Positions 11,245 to 22,484 of a stretch of 64,000 nucleotides of DNA are shown piece by piece. This DNA is from Saposhnikovia divaricata. Its lineage: Eukaryota > Streptophyta > Magnoliopsida > Apiales > Apiaceae. Both the position numbers and the translations under genes were made by a program. The notes below the pieces were generated by a model that saw nothing but the letters and a program-made list of their open reading frames with translations, did not search any database and was not told the origin of the DNA. Numbering within the stretch: position 1 is the first letter of the stretch; every line of letters starts with the position of its first letter. The stretch lies in assembly GCA_036435485.1 (NCBI GenBank), contig CM071598.1, positions 196,643,148 through 196,707,147 of the forward strand, written 5' to 3'.

Positions 11245-11720
11245 TATGATGTATATGGTATTCTCCAATTTATCTTCACATTTAACTTCACTAACAGCAA
11301 CTAGTGACAACAATAACTTCCTGCTCTGTATTGATGGGTTTCGATCAAAACGATTTGAGAGAGTGTTTGCAAATTTATTGGACACAAAATATGAGGTAGA
11401 TACAACAGTTGGCTTAGAAATGTCATTGTCGGTAGCAGGAGCAATACCGCGAAGAATATTGACATCAAAGATATCTTAGGAACCATCTACGTAGTAAGTT
11501 ATATTATGTTTTTGCTGGTAAACTTTCAGCGCCTGAGGGTCATCAAAGACTCCGATATACGGAATGGATGAAGACCAAAGTCGTGCCTTTGCAAAGCTAA
11601 TCTCAAGGTTTCCTAGGGTTTCTACAAAGTGACTCCTATAGAGGGATTGGATGAAGACCAAAGTTGTGCCTTTGCAAAGCTAATCTCAAGGTTTCTTAGG
11701 GTTTCTACAGATGTGTCGGT
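11245..11720 (+). pseudogene. F-box/FBD gene relic, second copy, with an internal 83-bp tandem duplication
   Basis: 11245-11548 repeats 9140-9444 at about 90 percent. Beyond it the relic continues where the first copy is cut: RMDEDQSRAFAKLISRFPRV, which matches EMDEDQTRACAELISSFPVL in exon 3 of the intact F-box gene at about 37570-37625. The segment starting at 11566 is repeated from 11649 (83-bp period). Stops and frame breaks throughout show it is a pseudogene of the same F-box/FBD family. Confidence 0.75.
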
Positions 11721-11869
11721 GCAAGTAAGATATGAAGAAGAGTGGAAAGCTGAAGAATCTTGATATGGCAAGATTACTTCTGTCTAATCCATCAGGCATG
11801 GAATGGTATCAATTTTCAAAACCAGAACAAAGAAACTTGTAGTGAGTAAAGAAATTTATATCCCTTTCT

Positions 11870-12060
11870 GCTTCTAGGAAACACCATGCTTTAGAGGGAG
11901 GAAAGAAAATAAACGGGAGGTCTTTACATCAATAATTAAAAAGCCTCCAATGCCTACACAAATTGTACCAGTATTGAGTTTCTTCCATGCACCATCAGCA
12001 AAACCGATGCATTTTGTGTTCCACCAAATAATTACTGCTACAATTATTGCCAACAAGAAA
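11870..12060 (-). pseudogene. Possible LINE-type RNase H relic, minus strand
   Basis: The minus strand reads GFADGAWKKLNTG followed by GIGGFLIID. This resembles the RVT_3 RNase H start (DGAW...GIGG) found at the end of plant L1-like ORF2 proteins. It is short and isolated. Confidence 0.4.
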
Positions 12061-12161
12061 CCTAGATTTTTTGATGAGTCTATCATGGATCCGAAATGGA
12101 TTAATTTCCTTAGATGCATTAGATGCTAATTCCACCTGGAAATTAGTTCCTTTCCTTGTAA

Positions 12162-13354
12162 CACTACAACACTTCTGGCCATTTTTGGCGGCCATCTTTT
12201 GACGGATTAGGCGGAGCCAGGACATTTGACGAATTTTGATCTTATGACGAGAAGCATTTGACGGAACTAACGGTCTATCCAAAGGTTTATATTTTATGAT
12301 TTTTTTTGGCTCATAACATTTCTTTATTCTCAGACCTTTTGACAGATTTAGTTATCTGTCCAAAGATCATATATCAATATTGTAATGACATTTTAAAATT
12401 ATTAATTAAAGTCATACTTTTGATGACGAGTTGACTGTTCGTCACAAGGTCTGAACTTGTGATGGATTCTGGTGTTGCTGTCAAAAATTCATCAGTGCAA
12501 TAATTAAGTCGACCTATTCTTTTGACGGAATATGTATCAGCCGTCAAAAGGTCTGTTTCAGCTTACTTTCCTTTATATGACTTTACTTACTCACTTCCCT
12601 TTCTTCTCAACTTTCTTTCCCTCCTCTCTTTTCTCCACTCCTCAAAATCTTGACAAATGTATCTTCTATCCTAGTTTCATTCATGGATCTTCAACCAATG
12701 TAAGTATTTTGTTAAAATTTACCATCTTTTTCTTTATTATGTAGTGGTATGACATATAAATGTTTAAAGTTCTTAAGTAATTTGTGTTTTTGGGTATTGT
12801 ACAAATCTGAATAGCATACTTACATGTCATCCTTGTTACTATCACCACTTTAATTGTATGTTTCTTATTGTGTAATTACATGATAGATTTATTAGTTGTT
12901 TATGTTAGTATATGTAAATTTAAAATGAAAAATCTTATTCTTATATGTACTCTTTTTTTCATGCCATATTGTAGATGTCTAATGATCTTAGTTGGGTAAA
13001 CCAAAGAACTAATCCCGGTGGATATGGTTGGACGGAGGAATATTGTGAAGGTGTTAAAAAATTCAATTTTTTGACTATATTTCCGTCAAAAGTATTTTTT
13101 ATGTGTAATTTTTCTTTTTCTTTCTCACCTAAAAAAATAATAAAATAATCAATTTTTGACTAACATTTCGTCAAAAGTTGAATTTATATTTCTTTATATA
13201 AATTGAGTCCCATACTTGACCTTGTGACAAAATTTCGAGCTTGTGACAAAAAAGAACCTTTAGACAAGACTATAATGGACGGATGGAAAATGACCCCATT
13301 TTTGACGGATTCAGTGCAAAAAATCCGTCAAAACAAGCTTGGAGTGTTGTAGTG
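12162..13354 (+). mobile_element. Deleted CACTA (En/Spm) transposon, 1193 bp, with TAA target duplication
   Basis: Ends are CACTACAACACT (12162-12173) and, inverted, the complement at about 13343-13354. Both sides carry the trinucleotide TAA (12159-12161 and 13355-13357), the 3-bp duplication typical of CACTA elements. Subterminal regions are rich in ttttgacgga and tccgtcaaaa in both orientations. Inside, 12973-13050 opens MSNDLSWVNQRTNPGGYGW then EEYCEGVKKF, which resembles the N-terminal transposase-associated domain (PF13963). The rest of the transposase is gone, so this is an internally deleted, non-autonomous copy. Confidence 0.9.
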
Positions 13355-13710
13355 TAAACAAACATTTAAATATAGGTGGAGTCACAAAATTAAGTATCAT
13401 GCTAATGAAGATATTAGAAGTTATACAAAATTTACCAAAAGTTGCTTTTCATGATACTTTTACCTGTGTTGCTACAAGACTTACTGTCAAGTCTATTATT
13501 TCTCTTTCAACTTTTAACCAGTTTTTTTAACTTGACATTAACAATGATTTTCTACATGGGGATCTAGATGACACGATTTACATGGACTTGCCCTTGGGTT
13601 ATCAATTCCTCATTCTAGTCTTTCCTTGGTTTGTATATTGTTGAAGTCATCTATATATGGTTTACTTCTCTTTGATATTTCTTTTGTTTGTAGATTTTGG
13701 TTTGGGTTAT

Positions 13711-13830
13711 GCTTTTCTTTTGTTTGTTGGTTCACCAAACTTTTAGATATTTTAATCAATTATAGTTTATGCTTTTCTTTTGTTTGTTGGTTCACCAAAC
13801 TTTTAGATATTTTAATCAATTATAGTTTTG
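13711..13830 (+). repeat. 60-bp tandem duplication inside the Copia relic
   Basis: Two adjacent copies, 13711-13770 and 13771-13830, nearly identical, starting gcttttcttttgtttgttgg. Near identity inside a badly decayed relic means the duplication is much younger than the relic. Confidence 0.9.
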
Positions 13831-14225
13831 ATCGGTCATTTTATCTATAAGCATGATTTAGTTTTTGTTTGCCCAATTGTCTATGTGGATGGCATCTTGC
13901 TTAATGGTAATAGTCTGTCTTTTATTTTAGACAAGATTAAAAACTGCTTTTGGATCAACAATTAATTAGTATCAAAGATCATGGAGAAGCAAAACTATTT
14001 GGATTTAGAAATTTCTAGACGTGTTCCTAACTTGCTCGATGTTAAGCCATTGTCAATACGTCGAGATCAAAGTGTAAACTATTTGGAACTGTTTGATAAT
14101 GACAAGTCTGGCCGTTTAATCACTAATCATTCTTTAGAAGTCTTGTGGTCAAACTTTTTATCGGATGTCAGCTTTTTTGTTCATATGCTTAGTCAATTCA
14201 GAAATCTCCCAGATTGAAGCATTAG

Positions 14226-14698
14226 TATTAACGAACATGATGCAGTCAATAGTATGAGGAGTTATAAGGTGTGAAGTAATAAGGTTACACTCATTGACAA
14301 ATGTTTATGATTAAAGAATGTTGTTTGATTTCAAGAATCTTCTGAGTAACAAGTTCATGCTCAAGTTGAGTGTTTAATTATAGTATTTCAGATGCTCTCC
14401 ATGTGCTCAAGACAGTGCCAGCTCGACCTCATCTTACCAGACAACACCAGTTCGATCTCATCTTGCCAGTTCCATCTCATGCGCCCATGTTACCTCCATG
14501 ACTGTTATGATCTCAGTGTGCTCCCACAGTGTGCTCCCATGACTGTCTCCATGTGCTTGGCTTAGTAGTTCCCATGTTATATGTTTTTCTTCATGTATTC
14601 TATTCCTATATAATGTAGTTTTTGCAGTTGTATTTCTCACTGAATCAAGATATCAATAAACACTACTTTAGTTTCTCTCCATATTCTGTTTTTTCTCT
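14226..14698 (+). repeat. 5' LTR of the young Copia
   Basis: 473 bp. It holds a TATA-like ctatataatg at about 14607-14616 and a polyadenylation-like aataaa near 14655, and is followed at once by the primer-binding site. It differs from the 3' LTR at four positions (near 14300, 14624, 14628 and 14660). Confidence 0.95.
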
Positions 14699-14737
14699 TG
14701 GTATCAGAGCAAGTCGATCTCCCATTCCGCTTCTATC

Positions 14738-17700
14738 ATGAGTTCATTATCTCTGAATGTTGGTAACTTTGTTACACTCAAACTCACACCATCAAACTAT
14801 CCCTTATGGAGAGAACAAGTACTAAGCCTAGCTGAAAGTCAGGATCTCAGTGATCACCTCACAAAAGATGCAATCATACCACCAAAGTATGAACTTCAAG
14901 TTCCAGAATCCACAAACACAACAAACACAAACACAACAAATACAACAAACACAAACACAAACACAACAACCACAAACACAAACACAGAAACAATATCCAC
15001 AACTTTAACAAAAGAATTCATTGCTTGGCAAAAGTCTGATCGGCTCCTACGGGGATGGATAATTGGAACCCTCTCAGAAGAAGCCCTTGGACTTGTCATT
15101 GGATTACACACATCATCATCAGTCTGGGAAGCACTTAAAGAGGCATATGCCCAAGACTCTCAAGAAAGAGAATTCACACTTCGACAACAGCTAACCTACT
15201 TGCGAAAAGAAGAAAACAAAACCATTACAGAGCACATTCGAGTTTTTAAAAGTCTATGTGATAATCTTGCTGCCATTGGCAAACCAGTTCAAGATCAAGA
15301 AAAAATATTTTGCTTGCTCACAAGTCTTGGACCACAATATGAAACATTCACCACAACAATGCTGAAACCTCCTAGGCCAACCTATTCTGAAGTAATCTCA
15401 CAGCTGCAAAATCTTGATCATCGTCGAAATTGGTTCTCCAATCAGCATGATGTCTCACTTTCTTCACACACACCACACTTAGCCTTTTATGGCCAACAAC
15501 AAAACCAAAGCAAACAACAAACTTCTCTCCCAGAAATCATCAGAGTGATTTTTCCTCCATTGGTCGAGGCTTCCAAGCTCAACAACCACGTGGCCAGTCA
15601 CATGGATATCAAGGTACTAAAGGAACTGATGCTCCACAACAAAGAAGACCTCCACCACCTGGAGAAAGAAGAATGACTACAGGAGAAAGAGATTCTTATC
15701 GAGATGCTACATGCCAAATTTGCAACAAACTTGGACACATTGCCAAAATCTGCTGGTGGTTGCCAAAGAAATCTAGGAATAATCATGAATTACCACAAGC
15801 ACTAACAGCACTTACACTGGACAACTCTGTTGTTGAAACAGAATGGACTTCAGACACAGGAGCTTCAAACCACATGACTGGACAACAAGGTATGTTAAAA
15901 CACATTCATAAGTATAATGGTTCTGACTCAATTATCATTGGAGATGGATCTTCACTACCTATAATTGGTATTGGTAAGTCTTCTATCAAGCAAAATAATA
16001 ATGTACAGCCTCTCCATGATGTTCTTCGAGTACCACATTTGCAGAAAAATTTGTTGTCTATCAGTCAACTCACTTCTCAGTTTCCTGTTAATTGTGAATT
16101 TACTAATGACGGTTTTTGTGTTAAGGAACGAGCCACGGGTCATTTGCTTCTAACGGGGAATCGAAAGGGTAATCTATATGTCTTGACTGATGAACCACAA
16201 GCATTTTTCTCTAATCGATTCAAAACTGGCACTGCAAACTTGTGCCATCAACGCTTGGGCCATCCACAATTTTCTGCTGTTAATTTGTTGAAGAATAAAG
16301 GACTGATCGAAGTTGCTAGCTCACGAAAACCTGACTTTCTATGTGATAGTTGTCAGTTAGGAAAATTAAGCAAACTTCCATTCAGTTCATCTAAAAATTC
16401 TAGTTTTAATGTTTTTGACAAAGTACATTGTGATTTGTGGGGGCCTGCCCCAGTTTCATCTATTGGGAAATTTCGTTTCTATGCATGTTTGGTTGATGAC
16501 TATTCGAGATATACTTGGATTATTCCTCTGCAATATAAATCTGATTTCTTTACTGCTTTCTTAGCATTTGAGCAATATGTTCAAAGACAATTTAATAAGC
16601 AGATTAAAGTTTTTCACTCTGATGGAGGAGGAGAATTTGTTAATCATCGTCTAGCATCTCATTTTCTTGCAACAGGTATCATCCATCAGATTTCATGCCC
16701 CTATACTCCAGAACAAACATGTATGGTTGAACGTCGACATAGGATTATAAGGGAATTGGGTATGACAATGTTATTTCACAGTCATGCACCCTTATATTTG
16801 TGGTTAGAGGCATTTTCCACAGCTGTTTATTTGCTTAATCGATTACCTTCATCGTCTGTCAACTTTGACACTCCATATTTCAGGTTACATGGAAGTCACC
16901 CAGATTATGCATCCATACGAGTTTTTGGCTCCAAATGTTTCCCATATACATGGGATACCAAGCAAAATAAATTTGACCCCAAGTCTGTTTTGTGCGTTTT
17001 TGTTGGGTATAGTGAAAAATACAAAGGATACAAATGCTACCATCCATCTAGTCGAAGATTTATCATTTCACGACATGTTGTATTCGATGAAAATATCTTT
17101 CCATTCAAATCATCTGACGTTTCTATTTCAATTCCTCATGTACATCATGTGATTGATACTTGGGTCACACATAATGTCTCTGCAGAAACAGGAAATTTCT
17201 CAGAACATATGCCAGAACATGTTCCTCAAACTCATTTCCCAATAGGAACTACTGAACCTCCACTATCACAAGGCATTACTATACTGCAACAACCACCTGC
17301 AAGCATCGATGTTGAGGCACATGAGTCTGATGAGGCTCAATCACTTTCAAATTCCAGTGATGCAGCAAATGATTCCTCCCCACCTAGTGCTACATCAACA
17401 AATGATGTTCGAGCTACAATTTCAGATACACAGGACATACATCAAGATACCTTTTTACCTGATGCACTATCAACAAGTGATGTTCCAGATATGACTTCTG
17501 AACTAGAGCATGACTTGATCTCACATCCAGTGTCTCATCATCGCATGACCACACGATCTCAACTTGGTATTGTTAAGCCAAACCCTAAGTATGCACTAAA
17601 CGTAGATGTGTTTCAAGATGTTCCTCTAGAGCCCAAATCTTTAAAAGCAGCACTAGCTCACCAGGGATGGAAGCAAGCCATGACAGATGAGCTACAAGCA

Positions 17701-19215
17701 CTTCAACAGAATAATACTTGGAAACTAGTTCCACGCACTCCTGACATGCATGTAATTGGTTCGAAATGGGTATACAAACCTAAACTTAAACCTGATGGGA
17801 CTTTGGAACGCCTCAAGGCTCGTCTTGTTGCTAAAGGGTACAATCAAATAAGTGGAATAGACTACATTGAGACATTTTCTCCTGTCATTCGTCCAGGTAC
17901 AATTCGATTAATCTTAACTGTAGCTCTTGTGAATCATTGGCCAGTGCGTCAACTCGACGTGAAAAATGCTTTTTTACATGGTTACATTGTTGAAGATATA
18001 TATATGGAACAACCTCCAGGTATGGCTGATCCTCAATTTCCAAATTATGTTTGTAAGCTTCAACGTTCCATATATGGGCTTAAGCAAGCATCTCGTGCTT
18101 GGTTTGATCGATTGAGTGAATTTTTGATATCTCATGGTTTCTTTTGTAGCCTTGCTGACCCTTCTCTTTTTATTTGCCACTCTTCTCAGGGAACTCTGGC
18201 TATGCTCATCTACGTAGATGATATGCTTATTACAGGATCTTCCTTGACACTTGTTTCATCATTTATCCAGACTCTTAGTTATGAATATCACATAAAGGAT
18301 CTTGGACCAGTTCATCATTTTCTTGGCATGGTCATTTCACGAACACCAGAAGGCTTTCATCTTTCTCAAACACATTATGCTCACAATATCCTTGCCAGAA
18401 CAAATATGCTAGAATGCAAGCCTATGCCTACTCCATTAGATACAAAGCTCAAACTTGATCAATCTGCTCTACCTCTAGCCGATCCTAGTTCTTATCGAGG
18501 CATTGTTGGAGCTCTCCAATATCTCACCCTTACTCGCCCAGATCTCTCGTTTTCTGTTAATTATGTGTCACAATTCATGCATTCACCAACGTTTGATCAT
18601 TTGAGATTGGTCCACAGAATTCTACGATATATCAAAGGCACCATTTCTAATGGTTTGCATCTCAAATCAAGAACTTCACTCATACTATCTGCATTTTCTG
18701 ATGCTGACTGGGCAGGTTGCCCTACTACACGTCGTTCCACTACAGGCTATTGTACTTTTCTTGGGGACAATATTATCTCATGGTGTGCCAAGAAACAACA
18801 CACTGTTTCACGTTCTAGTACAGAAGCAGAATATCGTGCCATGGCAAATACGGTAGCTGAACTCACCTGGCTGACTTATCTTCTTCGTGATCTTCACATT
18901 TCAGTCACATGTTCACCAACTCTTTATTGTGATAATCTAAGTGCACTTTACATGACTGTCAATCCTGTTTTCCATGCTCGAAGCAAACATATTGAATTGG
19001 ACTATCATTTTGTGCGTGAACGAGTTGCTCTTGGATTACTTGTTACTAAACACATTCCTTCCAATCACCAAATTGCAGTCCTCTTTACAAAGTCTGTTCC
19101 CAAAAGCATCTTAACATCCTTTCGTAACAAACTGTGTCTCAAGCCCCAACACAGTTTGCGGGAGGATATTAACGAACATGATGCAGTCAATAGTATGAGG
19201 AGTTATAAGGTGTGA
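14738..19215 (+). pseudogene. Copia gag-pol polyprotein, one frame break in gag
   Basis: Gag begins at ATG 14738 with a UBN2-type gag (LTPSNYPLWREQVLSL) and contains a Thr/Asn-rich run from an acaaacacaa microsatellite at 14919-14990. The frame changes by one base near 15515-15530: the downstream frame carries the expected GRGFQAQQPRGQ region, a CCHC zinc knuckle (CQICNKLGHIAKIC, 15712-15753), protease DTGASNHM (15853), integrase with HRLGHP-type and DDE residues (CDLWG about 16430, HSDGGGEF about 16617, MVERRHR about 16722), RT with DVKNAFLHG and YVDD (18211-18222), and RNase H (STEAEYRA about 18818). The stop lies at 19213-19215, inside the 3' LTR. A one-base indel is the simplest reading; everything else is open for 1180 codons. 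Confidence 0.9.
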
Positions 19216-19639
19216 AGTAATAAGGTTACACTCATTGACAAACGTTTATGATTAAAGAATGTTGTTTGATTTCAAGAATCTTCTGAGTAACAAGTTCATG
19301 CTCAAGTTGAGTGTTTAATTATAGTATTTCAGATGCTCTCCATGTGCTCAAGACAGTGCCAGCTCGACCTCATCTTACCAGACAACACCAGTTCGATCTC
19401 ATCTTGCCAGTTCCATCTCATGCGCCCATGTTACCTCCATGACTGTTATGATCTCAGTGTGCTCCCACAGTGTGCTCCCATGACTGTCTCCATGTGCTTG
19501 GCTTAGTAGTTCCCATGTTATATGTTTTTCTTCATGTATTCTATTCCTATATAATGTAGTTTCTGCAATTGTATTTCTCACTGAATCAAGATATCAATAA
19601 ATACTACTTTAGTTTCTCTCCATATTCTGTTTTTTCTCT
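19167..19639 (+). repeat. 3' LTR of the young Copia
   Basis: 473 bp, the same start (TATTAACG) and end (TTTTCTCT) as the 5' copy. The pol stop codon lies 49 nt inside it. Confidence 0.95.
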
Positions 19640-20039
19640 ATTAGTAGTTGTTTATATATGGAGTTTTGAGATGGGGTGACTCGCCCTTAGTACAAATATT
19701 TTTGTACTCTAACATTTCATTTTCCAAGTAATGCAATACAAATTAATTTGTCTAATTTTTGCTCTCTCTACAATTGGTACAACTATACATATTTAAATAT
19801 CTATAATTCTAAAAATGGGGTATCAAATTCAACTATTTATCACCCACTGCACAAGCTCAATGGACTGGGTTCGAAGAAATACAACTGATTTTTATTTACA
19901 AAGCCATAGTTATTTGGATGAAAAATGTCTAATGAACAAACTATGTAACACCCCATCGATGTACAGTTGATATACAATTGATTATAAATTATATGAAATA
20001 ATATTGAATAATATATTACAAATTTTAAATATTTAAAGG

Positions 20040-20400
20040 TCATAACCAACAATAATACATCTGATATATAACGAGTACAAAATGAAATTGTAAATCGTTT
20101 GACAATACAAGATGAAATTCTGGGGGTATACTATCCTCCATCCAAACACGTTCAGCTAAAGAACAACTATATCTGGCTATAAAGTGAGCTACCTTGTTCG
20201 GAGAACGTTTAACAAATTTGAGAACCACTTTCTGATTCTTGAACTCAGACAACAGCTGCTTACATTCGTCAGTAACACGACCAAAATATGAGAACTTGGT
20301 AGATGAACATCTTATGGCTTGGATGACAAATAGACAATCAGCTTCTACCGTTTTGTGACTTTATCCAACTGAGAAATATTATACTTCATTACTAAAGTGG
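20040..20400 (-). pseudogene. LINE RNase H relic, minus strand
   Basis: The minus-strand frame 20252-20040 reads KVVLKFVKRSPNKVAHFIAR, then SLAERVWMEDSIPPEF. This is the C-terminal RVT_3 RNase H pattern (F-V-x-R-x-x-N-x-x-A-H-x-L-A) of plant L1-like elements. Upstream on the minus strand (20252-20390) LFVIQAIRCSS extends the same domain in another frame. No other part of the LINE is seen nearby. Confidence 0.7.
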
Positions 20401-21125
20401 AAATATAAAAAAATTTGTGCGTGATGGATAATTGAGGCAATTGGTCAGCATATAGGCTTATAATAGTAATAAATGTTGTAAACCTATATGATTTTGGATG
20501 CTCACAATTAAACTAACAACTAGGGTTATTTGCAAGATGCATGAAAACAAGACTTTACATGTGCAAAGTTTAATCAACTATGGTTTTGATCAGTCCTTTT
20601 GTCTACGTGGATGGCATCTTGCATAATGGTAACAGTTTGTCTTTTATTCAAGACTTAAAGACGGGTTTGGATCAACCATTTAGTATCAAAGATGATGATT
20701 TTTTGTTGATTTGAGTTGCAAGTGTGTTTTGATTGTGTTTTTGTTGTCTTCTCTAATAGTTTTTTTGCTAAATGCCACATGTCATGTAACTTGTTTTGCA
20801 ACCAGTTCAATTTGTTATGTTACTAAATACAATTTTAATTATTTTTAAAATTTGAAGTTTCATACAGTTGGTTTTAATTAATTTGAGTTGCAAGTTTGGT
20901 CCATACAAAGACTTTTTCATCTTGCAAACCATGTTATATTACCTGTTATAAAGTTCTTGAGGGATTTTATATATGTAAACTACATCCACTGAGGTTTTCA
21001 TGGACGGATATTTAATTTTCAAATTTTCACAAAATGGACGTCCTGCAAAACAAAAAAAAAATATGGTGATTTAAAGCATGAATTGATGATTTGATGAGAA
21101 AATAATAATTTATAGCAACAAATTA
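20401..21125. other. AT-rich stretch with a second copy of Copia relic sequence
   Basis: 20580-20700 closely matches 13825-13980 (ttttgatc, then gtctacgtggatggcatcttgc, then tttggatcaac), a degraded RT catalytic-box segment. The rest shows no gene. Confidence 0.55.
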
Positions 21126-22119
21126 ATGATTTAGACCAGGATCGGTCCTGAGGATTATTGGGCCGAGTGCTAAATATTTTTTTAACCTTTATTAGAGTCC
21201 TTAAATTTTTTTAAGAATAGTATGTTTAGATTATAAATACACCAATCAAATACATTAAGGAATTAGTATTGATTATTGTTTTACACTATTTTTTGTGTTA
21301 CAGATTTTAAAAAAAACACACAAAAACATCATTTTCAACTCCTAACAAGAAAAAATAATATAAATTCATAATTAAAATGAAAATTTAAATTTTCTCCACC
21401 ATTATATTGGACATTCTTAAATTTAAATCTTCTCTACCATTATACTGTCATTTTTACATTTTATTACCGCAAAAATATAATTTTTTTCATACTTCATCCA
21501 ATTTTATCTTACAATATTAAATTATCACAAATTCTAAAAATGTTGAAAATATAAATCAAAAAATTATACAAAATCTATTACGTGTAATAAAAATAATGGC
21601 CAATTAAATCATTTCAAAAGAAGATTTATTAATTTACTTTGATTGACAAACATAAATGGGATAATTAGAAGAATTGTATATGTAAATCAACAATCGAAAA
21701 AAAATGTATAGAAAAAGAAAATCTAAGAGTAAAAGAAGAAAGAACTAACAAATAAATAAAAGAAGGTATTTGTACATCTAGGCTCTATAGCCATATATAT
21801 ACATATTGATAAAAAAAATATTTATCAAAAATACTACATTTTTTAAGTTTTTTTGCGATTTTACTATCTTCTCAAATTTTGTAAAAATACCAAACTATTT
21901 GCACCTCACATATGCAAATTCAATTCCCAGTTGCATATAAATCTCAGTATTTTTGCAAATATTTCAGTATTTTTGCAAATTATTTTTTTTATGGAAAATT
22001 ATTTTACCAAAAAGTCTTTGAATTTCGGTATTTATTAAAAAACCCTTGATGAAAATGATTTTGGGCGGGCCCCTTGAATTTTCTGGCCCGATTGCACAGC
22101 TTCAGGACCGGCATGATTT
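21126..22119. mobile_element. Probable non-autonomous DNA transposon
   Basis: ATGATTT is found at 21126-21132 and 22113-22119. The inside edges carry an inverted pair, ggtcctgagg near 21145 against cttcaggacc near 22100, with gggccga/tggcccg also mirrored. This GGCCGGTCCTGA-type end is common in plant DNA transposons. The left end has about 8 extra bases before the inverted repeat, so the exact ends and superfamily are unsure. No coding sequence is recognised inside. Confidence 0.5.
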
Positions 22120-22420
22120 GCACTTAATTTGTGATTTAATTTTAATAATTCGTGCTTTGAATTTGACGATTTGCATTTAATTATTAACAAATTTATGTTA
22201 ATTTTTTAATGGCTTGTTTGTATCTATGTGCTAGTATTGGAATTGGTGAAACTTAAAAACATCTCCATTTTGAGTAAATATAAATATTATTACAAAAAAT
22301 TAAAATATAAATATTAACACATCGCAAATATTTAAAATGTTAAATAAACTATTATTTAAACTATACACTATAAACTATTATTCATGAAATTATAATTTAT
22401 GTAATATAAACTATTATTTG

Positions 22421-22423
<3 letters not shown>

Positions 22424-22479
<56 letters not shown>
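22424..22479. repeat. AT dinucleotide microsatellite
   Basis: About 28 uninterrupted AT units. Confidence 0.97.

Positions 22480-22484
<5 letters not shown>

Larger units (their letters stand above)
12060..14220 (+). pseudogene. Decayed Copia reverse transcriptase and RNase H, split by a CACTA element
   Basis: The left part (about 12070-12161) gives DPKWINFL and STWKLVPF, the RT N-terminal pattern. It resumes after the CACTA at 13355 with KVAFHDTFTCVATRLT, then LDINNDFLHGDLDDTIYMDLP (about 13532-13595), a degraded catalytic box VYVDG near 13880, and an RNase H-side stretch SDVSFFVHMLSQF near 14162. Many stops and indels are present. The later young Copia at 14226 is inserted at its distal end. 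Confidence 0.75.
14221..19644 (+). mobile_element. Complete, young Copia LTR retrotransposon with ATTAG target duplication
   Basis: The 5-bp direct repeat ATTAG flanks the element at 14221-14225 and 19640-19644. Two LTRs of equal length (473 bp) lie at 14226-14698 and 19167-19639. The primer-binding site TGGTATCAGAGC (14699-14710) starts directly after the 5' LTR, and a purine tract gcgggagga (19157-19165) lies just before the 3' LTR. The coding region is gag-protease-integrase-RT-RNase H, the Copia order. By eye the LTRs differ at only four sites, all transitions, so insertion was recent. The LTR ends deduced from the target duplication are TATTA...TCT, not TG...CA. Confidence 0.95.

Noticed and set aside
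9140..11548. The 305-bp direct repeats as LTRs of the element between them
   Set aside because: They encode F-box/FBD relic sequence, and the Copia has its own 324-bp LTR with TG...CA ends and primer-binding site.
22424..22479. CRISPR or origin-like repeat array
   Set aside because: It is a plain AT microsatellite in a plant nuclear sequence. No spaced repeats of CRISPR type occur anywhere in the window.
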